Assembly: GCA_902566635.1 (NCBI GenBank)
Contig: CACFJP010000004.1
Coordinates: 26,266-90,265 of the forward strand
DNA: 64,000 nucleotides
DNA from: an uncultured Bacteroidota bacterium
GTDB lineage: Bacteria > Bacteroidota > Bacteroidia > Flavobacteriales > Flavobacteriaceae
Reading direction: 5' to 3'
The number at the start of each line of letters is the position of its first letter. Positions within the stretch are counted from its first letter, which is position 1. This document shows, piece by piece, positions 1-11,535 of the stretch. The notes under the pieces were generated by a model that searched no databases, was not told the DNA's origin, and saw only the letters and a list, made by a program, of their open reading frames with translations. The position numbers and the translations under genes are program-made.

Positions 1-579
1 CAAGCGCATATGCAAACGCAGGATAATGTGTTTGAGGAGCAAGAACTCATCGACCTGATAGATTCATTTGTCCCACTGGGCAAAGACATTCAATTTACTG
101 AAGTAACTGTTACGAGTTCTAAGCTTTTTAAGGACTGGAAGGACCACCAAGTTTTTTTGAATAAAAGAAAAGAGTTCAGTAGAAAAGGTAAACAATTGAC
201 GTTGCCAAGCCTCGAAGAAAGAGAGAACTATCAAGCTGCATACATCAAAGACTTTTATACGTTTTTATTTAGTCAGCCAAGTGTGAGCTCTGTGACAATG
301 TGGAATTTGACAGATCAGAATGCTTGGAGAGGACATGCGGGTGGTATTTTGGATCAAGAATTGCAGCCTAAAAAAGCATTTTACACCCTAAAAACCTTAA
401 TTAAAGAAACCTGGACCACAAGTATTAAAGAAGATATAAACCTCAACGAAGAGTTTCATTTTACTGGGTTTTATGGTCAATATGAGGGAACTGTTTCAGT
501 TGGCAATAAACGCTACAAATTTTCTTTTGATCATAATAAAGAAAATGAGGGTGTGGTCAAAATTAAACTCAAGGGGTAA
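1..579 (+). CDS. Endo-1,4-beta-xylanase GH10, C-terminal part (gene begins upstream of window)
   Basis: Frame is open to the window edge. The GH10 C-terminal signature 'TMWNLTDQNAWRGHAGGILDQELQPKKAFYTLKTLIKETWTT' is followed by a small C-terminal beta domain. The listed ATG at 10 is probably internal. Confidence 0.8.
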   Translation, partial: QAHMQTQDNVFEEQELIDLIDSFVPLGKDIQFTEVTVTSSKLFKDWKDHQVFLNKRKEFSRKGKQLTLPSLEERENYQAAYIKDFYTFLFSQPSVSSVTMWNLTDQNAWRGHAGGILDQELQPKKAFYTLKTLIKETWTTSIKEDINLNEEFHFTGFYGQYEGTVSVGNKRYKFSFDHNKENEGVVKIKLKG

Positions 580-582
580 GTT

Positions 583-1803
583 TTAATTTCTAATGTTAGC
601 ATATTTGAACTGGTCTTCCAAGGAAACTCCATAAATCCCCTCAAGCTCCTCTATATTTTTGCGATAAAATTTTGTCTCAGGTGGCATACTCAACGATTTC
701 CAAAATGCTTCATCATAATTTGGCGCATAATTTGACATATCCAAATTCGAAGCACTCTCCTCAGTTTGAAACAAAGATTTATTTTCAATCAAATCAAGTA
801 CATAAACTTCATGCCGATAAGCAATCGGAATGTAAATAGGAGGTTTTTTTGCTGCACTTATCATCGCTCTTCTTATGTTTTCATTAAGCTTGGATGCACC
901 TTTCCATTCTCTTTGGTGATAGCTGAGGTAAAGCTTATCGGCTTTATTGTTCTTGTATATGTAGGTGGCAGTTAATGATTTGCCAATTTGAGGTTTTTTC
1001 TCCATTTCCAGCCTAAAAATTTTAGAACTGTCTAGCCCAATATATAGCGTAATCGTTTCCTGTCCACTGATATCCCCTTGAACAATGATTACATCTTCGT
1101 CATCGTATGTGCTGTTCCCAATCGTGTCCCATTTATAGGATTTTACATTTATCCCTTTGCGTAAAGGATTGTTGTATTCCATATATTTCAACGCATGTAA
1201 TTTTTGTTCATTTTTAACAAATCTGTAATCTGCGGATGTTCTTGTATTTTCAATCGAAAATTTGTTCAGATACGAGCTTGGCCCTCGATCAATCGCCTTT
1301 ATGTTTTGCTCGATTAAAAACCTGCAAGTATTATCCTCTACAGACCAACGCCTGTACAGCAAATCCAACTCATGGTTTTTGTTCAGGGTGTTTTCTTTCA
1401 ATTTTTTTAACGCCTGCTGAACATAAAATGAGGTTGAATTTACAACTACTTCATTCAATGATGTTGTCTTTTCTTCAAGAACTATAACCATTTTTTCATT
1501 TTTCACGAGTTGTGAAATAGGCAATGTGTAGGTAGAAAAACCAAGCGATGAAATACTCAATGTGTCTTCCAATTCGGCATTCGAAATTTGAAAATAAAAA
1601 GTCCCATCTTCTGTTGAGCTGGTTCCAATATTTTTAGACACAATACCAATCGCTGCAAAGGGAATCTCATAGCCAGTATTGTCAATCACCTTACCCGAAA
1701 CAGGAATATTCTTTTGTGCGTTTAAAGTGAGTGGCATAAAAATCATTAAGAAGATAAATACTAAAAAATACCCATTCATTTCTTTGTGATACTTATTGTT
1801 CAT
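583..1803 (-). CDS. Carboxypeptidase-regulatory-like (CarboxypepD_reg-like) domain protein, secreted
   Basis: Signal peptide followed by 'IPVSGKVIDNTGYEIPFAAIGIVSKNIGTSSTEDGTFYFQI'. Start overlaps the HTCS stop by 4 bp. Confidence 0.65.
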   Translation of the reverse strand: MNNKYHKEMNGYFLVFIFLMIFMPLTLNAQKNIPVSGKVIDNTGYEIPFAAIGIVSKNIGTSSTEDGTFYFQISNAELEDTLSISSLGFSTYTLPISQLVKNEKMVIVLEEKTTSLNEVVVNSTSFYVQQALKKLKENTLNKNHELDLLYRRWSVEDNTCRFLIEQNIKAIDRGPSSYLNKFSIENTRTSADYRFVKNEQKLHALKYMEYNNPLRKGINVKSYKWDTIGNSTYDDEDVIIVQGDISGQETITLYIGLDSSKIFRLEMEKKPQIGKSLTATYIYKNNKADKLYLSYHQREWKGASKLNENIRRAMISAAKKPPIYIPIAYRHEVYVLDLIENKSLFQTEESASNLDMSNYAPNYDEAFWKSLSMPPETKFYRKNIEELEGIYGVSLEDQFKYANIRN

Positions 1804-4800
1804 TTTTGAATTGATAATTCTTTTTTATCCTTGTTATTTAACCTATATTCTTTTGGTATCAGCCCTGTATACTCCTTAAATCTTTTGGTATAATAGGATG
1901 GTGATGAAAAACCAACCTTGTAGCATATTTCTCCAATGGTCATATCAGTTATCTCTAAAAGTTCTTTTGACTTTTCTAACCTCATTTTACGAATCATTTC
2001 ATTGGCAGATTTCCCAGTCAATTCTTTAATTTTACGATATAATTTACTCCGGCTAAGAGCAAGCTCATCAGCGAGATCTTGAACACACAAATCTTCTTTT
2101 GATAAGTTTTCATTAATGATATTAATGATATTTGCAAGAATTTTTTTGTTTCCCCCTGTCGCGCTTATATCTAAGTCTAGACTATTAAAATAGGTCTCAT
2201 AAAATCTTTCTTTTGACTTAATGAGTTGTTGTAAATGGGTTTTCAAAAGATCAATACTAAATGGCTTTTTAAGATAAATATCAGCCCCTGAATCGATCCC
2301 ATGTATTCTATCACTCTCTCCTACTTTTGCTGTCAGCATAACGATAGGAATATTCATTGTGGATTTCTCAGACTTTAATAACCTTGTCATTTGAAATCCA
2401 TCCATTTCTGGCATCATTACATCGGCAATAATGATGTCAGGTTTGTTTTTCCTAGCTATTTCTAAACCATTTTTTCCATTAGGTGCCTCAAGAACTTTGT
2501 ACAAGCTTCTTAATTCATACTTTAGATACTCGCGCAATTCCATATTATCTTCCACGATTAATATTGTGTCGCGTTTAGAAAGTTTTGAGTTTTCAAGAGG
2601 AAGTTCATCAATAAAACCACTGAAATTCTTCGATTGTAATTGCGATAATTTTTTTCCGTTAAGAAGCTGTTTATTTTCATAAAATTGAATTTTAACATCA
2701 GGAATAAATACTTTAAAAGATGTCCCAACACCCTGTTCACTTTGCACTACAATTTTCCCCTTGTGATAATCGACAAATTTCTTGACTACCTCTAAACCGA
2801 TCCCAGTACCACTGTAATATTGTTCATTATTTTCTTCACTCTGATAAAACCGATTGAAAATTTTCTTTATATTTTTTTTGTTGATTCCAATACCTGTATC
2901 TGTAATGTCAAATTCGAATCCACTTTGCACATTTTTCTCATCAATTAATGGGAACACTAGCCCTTGATTGTGATGTGATACTTTAACTCTTATTTTTCCA
3001 TTTTCGCTTGTTGCCTTAAAAGCGTTTGACAATAAATTAAAAAGAATTTTATCAAACATGGATGTGTCAACCATTATCTCATTTGGTATTGATTTTTCAA
3101 AATCAATTTGAAAATCAATTTTGCGAAAATTAGCTTCTTCAATAAAGTTAGAAGTAATATTTGTCATGATTTTCACCAAATCGACTTTTTGAATTTGAAC
3201 TTTAAGTTCACTAAACTGCATTTTTCTAAAATCCATGAGCTCATCAATAAGACGCTTTAATCTCTTTGTGTTACGATGTATGATTTTATGCTTATCTATG
3301 ATTTCGATCGGAAGATTAGTAATATGCTTATCTTTAATCAAGGACTCCAAAGGATTCAAAATTAGTGTTAAAGGAGTTCTAAATTCATGCGATATATTGG
3401 TAAAGAATTGAATTTTCTTGGCATTTAACTCTTCATTTTGCTTTCGCTGACCACGTTCAAGCTCTGCCTTTCTTTTTTCAGATATTCTGAGGGTAATTAA
3501 TCTATATATATAGTATCCTGCCGATAGAAAAACGATTACATATAAAAATTTTGCCCACCAACTGAGCCACCAAGGAGAGAGGACTTTTATAAAAATTGTT
3601 TTTGGTTCATTGGTCCAATAGCCATCATTATTGGCAGCTTTAAGACTAAAGATATAGTCTCCTGGCTTGATGTTAGTGTAATTTGCAGATCGTTGTTGCC
3701 CAACATAGTTCCAATCTTCATCCAAACCATCAAGCATATAGGCATAGCTGTTTTTTTCAGATCTGGTATGACTAACCCCCATATAGTCGATTGAGAATGA
3801 TGATTGATCGTGTCTCAAAACCAGAGTGTCTAATTGATTGAGAGCTTTTTTAAGTGGTGAATTGTCTGAAACTATTATTTCACTATTTAAAATTTTCAGT
3901 TTTTGAAAGGTTAATTTAGGTAGGCTTTCATTTTTAGGTACACTAATGGGATTGAAGAAATTTATACCCTCTATTGTTCCGAAATAAAGTATGTTTTGTT
4001 CATTGTAGAATGAATTGCGATTAATATTATTGTTCAACAATCCATCACTTCTGTCAAAGACTCTGTAATTATCTGTGTCACCATTATATCGGATTAAACC
4101 ATTATCTGTTCCTAACCAAAATGACCCATCATAGGTTTGTGTAATTGAGTTAATGGACATATTTCTAATTTCTTTTCCTTCTCCATGCCAAGTGATTTTA
4201 TCTTCATTTGGTGAGTAACTTAGTAAGCCATAACCATCTGTTCCAATCCATATTTTATTATTTGTGTCTTCATAAATAGAGAAGACAACAAAATTTGAAC
4301 CAGAATTCTTAATCACACTTTCAATTTTTTCATTTATTGAAGTAATCAATTTTATTTTTGGGTTATATCTGAAAAGACCTTTGCGTGTTCCCAGCCATAC
4401 ATTGTCGAACTCATCTACAATTATCTTTCTAATGTTCCCTTTATCAAGTTCAAGATCAATAAATTGATCATCATTGTAATGGGTTAATTTCCCAGTACTT
4501 AAATCATAGGAATGTAAGCCACCTAAAAAAGTACCAATCCAAACAACTTTACTTGAGTCCTCTGAAAAACTTACAACCCGGTTTGACATTAGTTTATTCG
4601 GAACAGAATCTGTATTTATATTCATAAAATTTGTCGTTCCGTTTCTTAATACGTATAACCCATTATACCATGATGCAATCCATATGTTATGTTGACTGTC
4701 AATAAATAAAGAAGTGATGTCAAGACTATTGAAACCCTTAGCAATTTTATTTTTAGGATCATTTAAGTAAATATATTCACCACTTGACTTGTCATATACA

Positions 4801-5939
4801 TACACACCATTATCTACTGAGCCAAACCAAAGTCGATTTTTATTGTCTTTTACAATTGATGAAATTGATAATGGGAAAGGTTGTAGATTGTCATCCGAAT
4901 TATTTTGTAGAAATTGAAATTTAAAATGATTAGGGTCAAACTTTACAAGACCTTGGTCATAAGAACCTAACCAAATGCGATTTTTATTGTCACATAGAAT
5001 AGACCATATAGAGTTGGACTGTACTCCGAATTCATTCCCTTTTTCTTTCAAGTATCTTTTTAGAACTTTACCATTATACGAAATCACAAAAAAGCCATCG
5101 TTTTCAGAGCCCAACAACATATACTTATTATCATATTCATTTATTGAAAAAATCCTTTTATTTGAAATTTCATAGTGTTCTACATCAAAATTATTTACTC
5201 CACTTGGAAGGATTTTGAAAAGGCCATCATCTACAGTTCCAATCCAAATATTTCCAATATGATCTATTTCAAAACTTAAGGCTTCTGTATTATTAGGATT
5301 AATATATTTTGAACTTTTAAAAGATGCTCGAGTAAGCATCATATCCTTTTTATCAACTATAAATATTCCATAGTTTGTTCCAACCCAGATTCGACTCAGT
5401 TGATCAACAACAATATCGTTAATAAGTAGTCCATTCTCATCAATTGTTTCTGGAATACCAATTTTATCAAATGTTTTTGTTATTGTATTAAAAAAATAAA
5501 TCCCTTTTTGATGGGTTCCTACTACCAAAACATTTTCATCTATTTCACATAGTGAATGAACCGAAATAAAATCTGAAACAGGGTTGAATAAAGAAAAAGA
5601 TTTGGTATTGGGATTAAAATGGTTAACACCATTTTGAGTCGCTATCCAAAGGCCTTGATTTTTAATAAATACCAAATCAAAAATAGTAGAGTTCGAAATG
5701 GAAGATTCAGAAAATGGATCATGGCTGTAAGTCTCAACATTCAACCCATCATATCGCTTTAGGCCACCGCCATAAGTACCAATCCACATATGATTGTTTG
5801 AATCAGTTGTCATACAAGTTATTGCACGATTTCCTAAATCAGGACTGGTTTTTACAAATAAAAGAGATGAATCTTGTGCGCTAATTTTAGCAAAAAAGAT
5901 TGTGCATATAGTAAATAAAACAATTCGAATCATGAGCAA
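1800..5939 (-). CDS. Hybrid two-component system sensor/regulator (HTCS): Reg_prop propeller, Y_Y_Y, HisKA, HATPase_c, REC, AraC-type HTH
   Basis: Repeated 'IWIGT..GL' propeller motifs; 'FFTNISHEFRTPLTLILNPLE' HisKA H-box; 'DTGIGI' and 'GTGIGLEVVKKFV' ATPase boxes; 'ILIVEDN...IIIADVMMPEMDG' receiver; C-terminal AraC HTH 'IGEICYKVGFSSPSYYTKRFKEYTGLIPKEYR'. Confidence 0.95.
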   Translation of the reverse strand: MLMIRIVLFTICTIFFAKISAQDSSLLFVKTSPDLGNRAITCMTTDSNNHMWIGTYGGGLKRYDGLNVETYSHDPFSESSISNSTIFDLVFIKNQGLWIATQNGVNHFNPNTKSFSLFNPVSDFISVHSLCEIDENVLVVGTHQKGIYFFNTITKTFDKIGIPETIDENGLLINDIVVDQLSRIWVGTNYGIFIVDKKDMMLTRASFKSSKYINPNNTEALSFEIDHIGNIWIGTVDDGLFKILPSGVNNFDVEHYEISNKRIFSINEYDNKYMLLGSENDGFFVISYNGKVLKRYLKEKGNEFGVQSNSIWSILCDNKNRIWLGSYDQGLVKFDPNHFKFQFLQNNSDDNLQPFPLSISSIVKDNKNRLWFGSVDNGVYVYDKSSGEYIYLNDPKNKIAKGFNSLDITSLFIDSQHNIWIASWYNGLYVLRNGTTNFMNINTDSVPNKLMSNRVVSFSEDSSKVVWIGTFLGGLHSYDLSTGKLTHYNDDQFIDLELDKGNIRKIIVDEFDNVWLGTRKGLFRYNPKIKLITSINEKIESVIKNSGSNFVVFSIYEDTNNKIWIGTDGYGLLSYSPNEDKITWHGEGKEIRNMSINSITQTYDGSFWLGTDNGLIRYNGDTDNYRVFDRSDGLLNNNINRNSFYNEQNILYFGTIEGINFFNPISVPKNESLPKLTFQKLKILNSEIIVSDNSPLKKALNQLDTLVLRHDQSSFSIDYMGVSHTRSEKNSYAYMLDGLDEDWNYVGQQRSANYTNIKPGDYIFSLKAANNDGYWTNEPKTIFIKVLSPWWLSWWAKFLYVIVFLSAGYYIYRLITLRISEKRKAELERGQRKQNEELNAKKIQFFTNISHEFRTPLTLILNPLESLIKDKHITNLPIEIIDKHKIIHRNTKRLKRLIDELMDFRKMQFSELKVQIQKVDLVKIMTNITSNFIEEANFRKIDFQIDFEKSIPNEIMVDTSMFDKILFNLLSNAFKATSENGKIRVKVSHHNQGLVFPLIDEKNVQSGFEFDITDTGIGINKKNIKKIFNRFYQSEENNEQYYSGTGIGLEVVKKFVDYHKGKIVVQSEQGVGTSFKVFIPDVKIQFYENKQLLNGKKLSQLQSKNFSGFIDELPLENSKLSKRDTILIVEDNMELREYLKYELRSLYKVLEAPNGKNGLEIARKNKPDIIIADVMMPEMDGFQMTRLLKSEKSTMNIPIVMLTAKVGESDRIHGIDSGADIYLKKPFSIDLLKTHLQQLIKSKERFYETYFNSLDLDISATGGNKKILANIINIINENLSKEDLCVQDLADELALSRSKLYRKIKELTGKSANEMIRKMRLEKSKELLEITDMTIGEICYKVGFSSPSYYTKRFKEYTGLIPKEYRLNNKDKKELSIQK

Positions 5940-6077
5940 AATCTACTATAAAAAATGAATCAAATATTTGAGTGTAATGTTATTTTCATAACAAACTATG
6001 AAATAAAAATTGCATTTCAAATAAATTGATGAATAAAAATTACTAAATTTAATTAAATTGTAAAAATTAGACTTGAG

Positions 6078-7490
6078 ATGAACACTAATTTTAGAGATCA
6101 ATTTATTTTATTTTTATTATTGTCATTACACGCTGTCTATGCATTTGGTCAAAATGCTTCTAATTCAAAACCTAATATTTTTATTTACATAGCAGACGAT
6201 CATAACAGTTGGGACTATTTTACATTTGGCAATACCCAAGTAAAAACAACAAATTTTGATCGTTTGGTAAATGAGGGTTTGAGTTTTTCTAATGCATATA
6301 CATCACAAGCTATCTGTGCTCCTAGCAGATCCCAATTATATACAGGACTGTTCCCCATGAATAATGGATGTTTTGCAAACCATCTCCCTGTAAGAAATGT
6401 CAAAGACATCAATGATTTTATGTCTGAATTGGGTTATGATGTCGTTCTTGCAGGTAAAGGACATATCAAGCCAAACTCTATTTTTAATTGGACTCGCTAT
6501 TTCCCCACCAATAGTGACAGACTCATTCCGATAAAAAAAGTTGAACATTATATTGCCGGTTCTCAAAAACCTCTATGCATTATTTTTTCTTCAGACCTAC
6601 CACATGGACCATACCCAAAATCAAATGATTATAACAATAAACCCTTAGATTATGATCCGTCCTCAAAAACTATTTCAACAAAGATTGGAAATCACAAAGC
6701 GGGGTATTATCAAAATATTGAGGAAGACAACGTTCAATTAGGCATAGTTTTAAATATGCTTGAAACCGTAACAGATTTTGACGAGTCTGTTTTTATTTAC
6801 ATTTCAGATCATGGGTTGAAAGGAAAATGGAGTGTTCGAGAAACAGGGCTTAAAATACCAATGGTTATCCGATGGCCCAAGTTTATTGCTCCCAACACAA
6901 CAAATGACAAACTCGTTTCTATTGTGGACATTCTTCCGACTATAGTTGAAGTCTCAGGTGGAAAAAAAATTGAGAGTCTTGACGGAAAAAGCTTGATGCC
7001 TATGATACAGAATAGTAATACTTCTTTTCGCGAATATATTTTTGGACTCGCAACGCGTCAAAACATACAAAAATGTTATGTTTTCCCCTCGAGGTCTGTT
7101 CGTGATCATCGTTATAAATATGTTGTTAATTATAATGCCAATGAAGTGGTTCAAGATAATCTTGGGTCGAATGAACATATAAATTATTTTATTGAGCGTG
7201 GAGCTAATCAATTTTCCGACGTGCCATTTGAGGAGCTCTACGATTTAGAAGTAGATCCTTATGAACATGTCAATCTTGCCCAGGACCAAAGTTTATTGGC
7301 CATTAAGCAAAAATTATCGGCAGTACTAAATGACTGGATGATTAGTCAAAATGACATTCTTATCCAGCACAAGATGCCTATCATAAAGCCAACATTGCAT
7401 CCACTTGACAGACCATCTAAATGGAATAATCTCAAAAAAGAATCTCAATTTACATTATCGAGTGCCGACTATATCCCATCTCATTATTAG
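6078..7490 (+). CDS. Sulfatase, S1 type (sulfamidase-like subgroup)
   Basis: Metal site 'IFIYIADDHN', active-site Cys motif 'ICAPSRSQLYTG', 'YISDHG'; C-terminal 'SVRDHRYKYVVNYN'. Confidence 0.9.
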   Translation: MNTNFRDQFILFLLLSLHAVYAFGQNASNSKPNIFIYIADDHNSWDYFTFGNTQVKTTNFDRLVNEGLSFSNAYTSQAICAPSRSQLYTGLFPMNNGCFANHLPVRNVKDINDFMSELGYDVVLAGKGHIKPNSIFNWTRYFPTNSDRLIPIKKVEHYIAGSQKPLCIIFSSDLPHGPYPKSNDYNNKPLDYDPSSKTISTKIGNHKAGYYQNIEEDNVQLGIVLNMLETVTDFDESVFIYISDHGLKGKWSVRETGLKIPMVIRWPKFIAPNTTNDKLVSIVDILPTIVEVSGGKKIESLDGKSLMPMIQNSNTSFREYIFGLATRQNIQKCYVFPSRSVRDHRYKYVVNYNANEVVQDNLGSNEHINYFIERGANQFSDVPFEELYDLEVDPYEHVNLAQDQSLLAIKQKLSAVLNDWMISQNDILIQHKMPIIKPTLHPLDRPSKWNNLKKESQFTLSSADYIPSHY

Positions 7491-7598
7491 GGGTGTATTA
7501 TAAAATAATCATATGAATTTGTTGTATCATTTTTTGGTTGAATATTTATAAAATCAAAAAATATAGGTTTTTACTTTTAGGTTTTAAAATAACAAACT

Positions 7599-8708
7599 AT
7601 GCCTTTTAAAATTTCCTTTACAAAACCTTTAGTTTTATTCGCCTTTCTTTTTCTTTTTCTGTCCTGCATGAATAACACAGGGGCTCAATTAGAAGAAAAG
7701 AAAAGTTTACATCCAGACTTTAATAACAGTCCATTGGTTTCTGATATCTTCACAGCAGACCCTTCGGCACATATTTTTGAAAATCGAATATATATTTATG
7801 CATCACACGATATTGAGTCTGGTGGTATTGAAGATGATAGTGGAAATCATTTTAATATGATTGACTATCATGTTTTATCAATGAATTTGGATGGGAGTGA
7901 TGTAACAGTTCACCCTGTAGCGCTATCGGTTGATGATGTAGAGTGGGCAGAGAGTAAGTTTTGGGCACCTGACGCAGCATTTAAAAATGGAAAATATTAT
8001 CTCTATTATCCTGCTAAGGATAAGGATAATATATTCAAATTAGGTGTGGCTGTTAGTGATCGTCCAGAGGGTCCTTTTACTCCACAACCCGAACCTATTA
8101 AAGGAAGCTATAGTATCGATCCTGCTGTTTTTATCGATGATGATGGTTCAGCATATTTATATTTTGGTGGAATTTGGGGCGGACAACTCCAAAGATGGGA
8201 AAATGGATCCTACGACAAGAATGGTTCTTTGAAGGATTTGGGAGTGCCAGATGCACCTTCTATAATGCCACGAATGGCCAAGTTGACAGATGACATGCTT
8301 GAGTTTTCAGAAGAGGTACAAACGATCGACATCATTGATAAAGATGGAAATCCAATTTTGACCAAAGACCTAGAGCGTCGCTTTTTTGAAGCACCTTGGA
8401 TTCACAAATACGAGGGTGTGTATTATATGTCCTATTCTACAGGAGACACACATCTAATCGCATATGCAACTAGTGATAATCCATATGGCCCATTTATCTA
8501 TCAGGGGGTAATGCACGAACCTGTACAGGGATGGACAAACCATCACTCAACATTGAAGGTTGCAGACCATTGGTATTTTTTCTATCATGACACAGAATTG
8601 TCAGGAAAAACACATCTAAGAAATGTAAAGTTTACGACATTTGATCACAATAGTGACGGAAGTATTGACCCAATAAAAACATATTTTGGTTCTGATTTTA
8701 GATTTTAA
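7599..8708 (+). CDS. GH43 family glycoside hydrolase (beta-xylosidase/alpha-L-arabinofuranosidase-like), lipoprotein
   Basis: Lipobox 'FLFLSC'. GH43 residues in context: 'ADPSAHIFENRIYIYASHD', 'YSIDPAVFIDDDGSAYLYFGG', 'RFFEAPWIHKYEGVYYMSYS'. Confidence 0.88.
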   Translation: MPFKISFTKPLVLFAFLFLFLSCMNNTGAQLEEKKSLHPDFNNSPLVSDIFTADPSAHIFENRIYIYASHDIESGGIEDDSGNHFNMIDYHVLSMNLDGSDVTVHPVALSVDDVEWAESKFWAPDAAFKNGKYYLYYPAKDKDNIFKLGVAVSDRPEGPFTPQPEPIKGSYSIDPAVFIDDDGSAYLYFGGIWGGQLQRWENGSYDKNGSLKDLGVPDAPSIMPRMAKLTDDMLEFSEEVQTIDIIDKDGNPILTKDLERRFFEAPWIHKYEGVYYMSYSTGDTHLIAYATSDNPYGPFIYQGVMHEPVQGWTNHHSTLKVADHWYFFYHDTELSGKTHLRNVKFTTFDHNSDGSIDPIKTYFGSDFRF

Positions 8709-8722
8709 TAAACATTATATCG

Positions 8723-10204
8723 TTGTTTAGTTTAGGCTTAGATATCGGAAGTTCGTCAGTAAAAGCTGCTTTGACTGAAACTCTTACAGGGAAAAAAATC
8801 GCTTTTGTGCAAGAGCCAAAAGATGAGATGGAAATGATAAGTGTTCAGTCGTCGTGGGCAGAGCAAGATCCAAATCATTGGTGGAAAATCGTCTGTATTG
8901 CTATAAAAAAATTGTTGCAAAAAAGTGGGGTTGACGCTAGTCAAGTCCAAAGAATTGGAATTGCATATCAAATGCATGGACTAGTTGTTGTTGATGAATC
9001 GGGTGACTGTTTACGAAATTCAATCATTTGGTGCGACAGTAGGGCGGTATCGATTGGAGAAAAAGCATATCAAGATTTGGGTGCAAAAAAATGCATGGAT
9101 CACTTGCTCAATAGCCCTGCAAACTTTACGGCATCAAAACTAAAGTGGGTTAAAGAAAATGAACCCCACATTTATGAAAAGATACATAAATACATGCTGC
9201 CAGGAGATTATATCGCCTACAAGTTTAGTGGAGAAATGACAACGACGATCAATGGTCTTTCTGAGGGTACGATTTGGGATTTCAAGTCCCAAGAGGTTGC
9301 CCAATGGCTTTTCGATTATTATAATATCGATTCTTCGATGACTCCGACAATTGTTCCCAATTTTGTGACACAATGCTTGGTGAACAAAAAGGGAGCGCAA
9401 GAAAGTGGCTTAAAGGAAGGAACGCCAATTACATATCGTGCTGGAGACCAACCCAATAATGCTTTCTCACTTCATGTTATCAATCCAGGTGAAGTTGCTG
9501 CAACTGGTGGCACTTCTGGAGTGGTTTATGCAGTGACAGATAAGCTTAAATCGAAAGAGCATCAAAGAATTAATCATTTCGCTCACATCAACTATTCCAA
9601 ATTATCCCCTATTGTCGGTAAATTGCTTTGTATCAATGGTGCAGGAATTCAATACCGCTGGATGAAAAATAACACTAGTGCCAACAGCTATGAGCAAATG
9701 AACCAGTTGGCAGCAAAACAGGACATTGGATCAGACGGATTACTGGTTTATCCTTTTGGAAATGGTGCCGAAAGGATGCTTAATAATCTCAATATAAATG
9801 CTAGATATATAAATTTAAATCTCAATCAGCACGTCCGAGGGTCTATGTACAGAGCAACTCTTGAGGGAATTGCATTTTCATTTGTTTATGGAATTAAATT
9901 TATTGAGGATGACAATTTTAATTTAGCTTTAATCAAAGCTGGAAATGACAATCTTTTTAAATCTGCCGTATTTAGCCAAACAATATCTACATTGCTTGGA
10001 AAAGAAATTCAACTATACAATACCACTGGAGCAATAGGTGCTGCTAGAGCTTCTTCTACCAATGTTAAAGACCTAGATGCTTTTGTGAAAATGAGTACTA
10101 AAAATGACTACTTTAAGAGCTTTATTCCAGAAAAAGACGCATCACAATATATGATGGCATTTTCCAACTGGACAAGTGAACTTGAAAAAATGATTAACAG
10201 ATAA
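8723..10204 (+). CDS. xylB: Xylulokinase (FGGY family)
   Basis: '[17 protein letters not shown]', '[31 protein letters not shown]', '[12 protein letters not shown]'. The listed start at 8723 is a TTG codon. Sits directly before xylA. Confidence 0.92.
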   Translation: MFSLGLDIGSSSVKAALTETLTGKKIAFVQEPKDEMEMISVQSSWAEQDPNHWWKIVCIAIKKLLQKSGVDASQVQRIGIAYQMHGLVVVDESGDCLRNSIIWCDSRAVSIGEKAYQDLGAKKCMDHLLNSPANFTASKLKWVKENEPHIYEKIHKYMLPGDYIAYKFSGEMTTTINGLSEGTIWDFKSQEVAQWLFDYYNIDSSMTPTIVPNFVTQCLVNKKGAQESGLKEGTPITYRAGDQPNNAFSLHVINPGEVAATGGTSGVVYAVTDKLKSKEHQRINHFAHINYSKLSPIVGKLLCINGAGIQYRWMKNNTSANSYEQMNQLAAKQDIGSDGLLVYPFGNGAERMLNNLNINARYINLNLNQHVRGSMYRATLEGIAFSFVYGIKFIEDDNFNLALIKAGNDNLFKSAVFSQTISTLLGKEIQLYNTTGAIGAARASSTNVKDLDAFVKMSTKNDYFKSFIPEKDASQYMMAFSNWTSELEKMINR

Positions 10205-10215
10205 AACTAAATCCC

Positions 10216-11532
10216 ATGGCCAACACGGAATATTTTAAAGGAATAAACAAAATACCATACGAAGGTAGTGAATCTGACAATCCATTTGCATTCAAATATT
10301 ACAATTCAGATCAAATCGTCGCTGGAAAAACAATGCGTGATCATTTCAAATTTGCAATTGCCTATTGGCATAGCTTCTGTGGTCAAGGAACTGACCCATT
10401 TGGTGCAGGAACACAAAACTTTCCATGGGATAATGCAACAGATTCAATTCAAGCTGCTCGAGATAAGGCAGATGCAGCTTTTGAGTTTATCTCAAAAATG
10501 GGGTTTGATTATTATTGTTTCCATGATTATGATTTGGTTCATGAGGCATCAACATTGTTAGAGTCTGAAAAAAGAGTGATTGCAATTACAGAGTATCTCA
10601 AAGAGAAACAAGCAGAAACAGGAATCAAATTACTATGGGGAACAGCCAATTGCTTTTCTCATCCAAGATATATGAACGGGGCTGCAACAAACCCCGATTT
10701 CAATGTTGTAGCTCACGCAGGAGCACAGGTAAAAATTGCCCTTGATGCGACCATTGCCCTTGGCGGCGAGAACTATGTGTTTTGGGGTGGGAGAGAAGGT
10801 TATATAAGTTTGTTGAACACCGACATGGGTAGAGAATTAGATCACATGGCTCGTTTTCTAACGATGGCTAAAGATTATGCTCGAAGTCAAGGATTCACAG
10901 GGACTTTCTTCATTGAGCCTAAACCAATGGAGCCATCCAAACACCAATATGATTTTGATGCTGCAACTTCAATAGGTTTTATTCAAAAATATGGACTGCA
11001 AGATGATTTTAAATTGAATATTGAGGTCAATCACGCAACACTAGCCCAACATACTTTTGAGCATGAATTGGCAGTGGCTGCAAATGAAAATATGCTTGGT
11101 AGTATAGATGCCAACAGGGGGGATTATCAAAACGGTTGGGACACTGACCAATTTCCAAACAGCATTGAAGAGGCTGCTCGTGCCATGATTGTTTTTCTTA
11201 AAGCAGGTGGATTACAGGGTGGTGGTGTAAATTTTGATGCAAAGATTAGACGTAATTCAACAGATCTTGAGGACTTGTTTTTTGCTCACATTGGAGGTGC
11301 TGATACTTTTGCTAGAGGGCTAATTGCTGCTGATAAGATTATCAATGACCCATCTTTTTCAAAAATTGTAGATCATAGATACGATTCATTTAATCAGTCA
11401 AAGGGAAGTGATTTTGAAGAGGGTAAATTACAATTAACAGACCTATATAAATTGGCATTAAATAGAGATTCAATTCCAGCAACAAGTGGAAAACAAGAAC
11501 GACTAGAAAATATTATTAATCAAAACATATAA
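10216..11532 (+). CDS. xylA: Xylose isomerase
   Basis: '[18 protein letters not shown]', '[28 protein letters not shown]', '[18 protein letters not shown]'. Confidence 0.97.
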   Translation: MANTEYFKGINKIPYEGSESDNPFAFKYYNSDQIVAGKTMRDHFKFAIAYWHSFCGQGTDPFGAGTQNFPWDNATDSIQAARDKADAAFEFISKMGFDYYCFHDYDLVHEASTLLESEKRVIAITEYLKEKQAETGIKLLWGTANCFSHPRYMNGAATNPDFNVVAHAGAQVKIALDATIALGGENYVFWGGREGYISLLNTDMGRELDHMARFLTMAKDYARSQGFTGTFFIEPKPMEPSKHQYDFDAATSIGFIQKYGLQDDFKLNIEVNHATLAQHTFEHELAVAANENMLGSIDANRGDYQNGWDTDQFPNSIEEAARAMIVFLKAGGLQGGGVNFDAKIRRNSTDLEDLFFAHIGGADTFARGLIAADKIINDPSFSKIVDHRYDSFNQSKGSDFEEGKLQLTDLYKLALNRDSIPATSGKQERLENIINQNI

Positions 11533-11535
11533 ATT

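Noticed and set aside
766-975. Small plus-strand ORFs antisense to the 583-1803 and HTCS genes (e.g. 766-975, 1236-1487, 2431-2682, 4975-5175)
   Set aside because: Fully inside well-supported genes on the other strand with no domain or RBS support.
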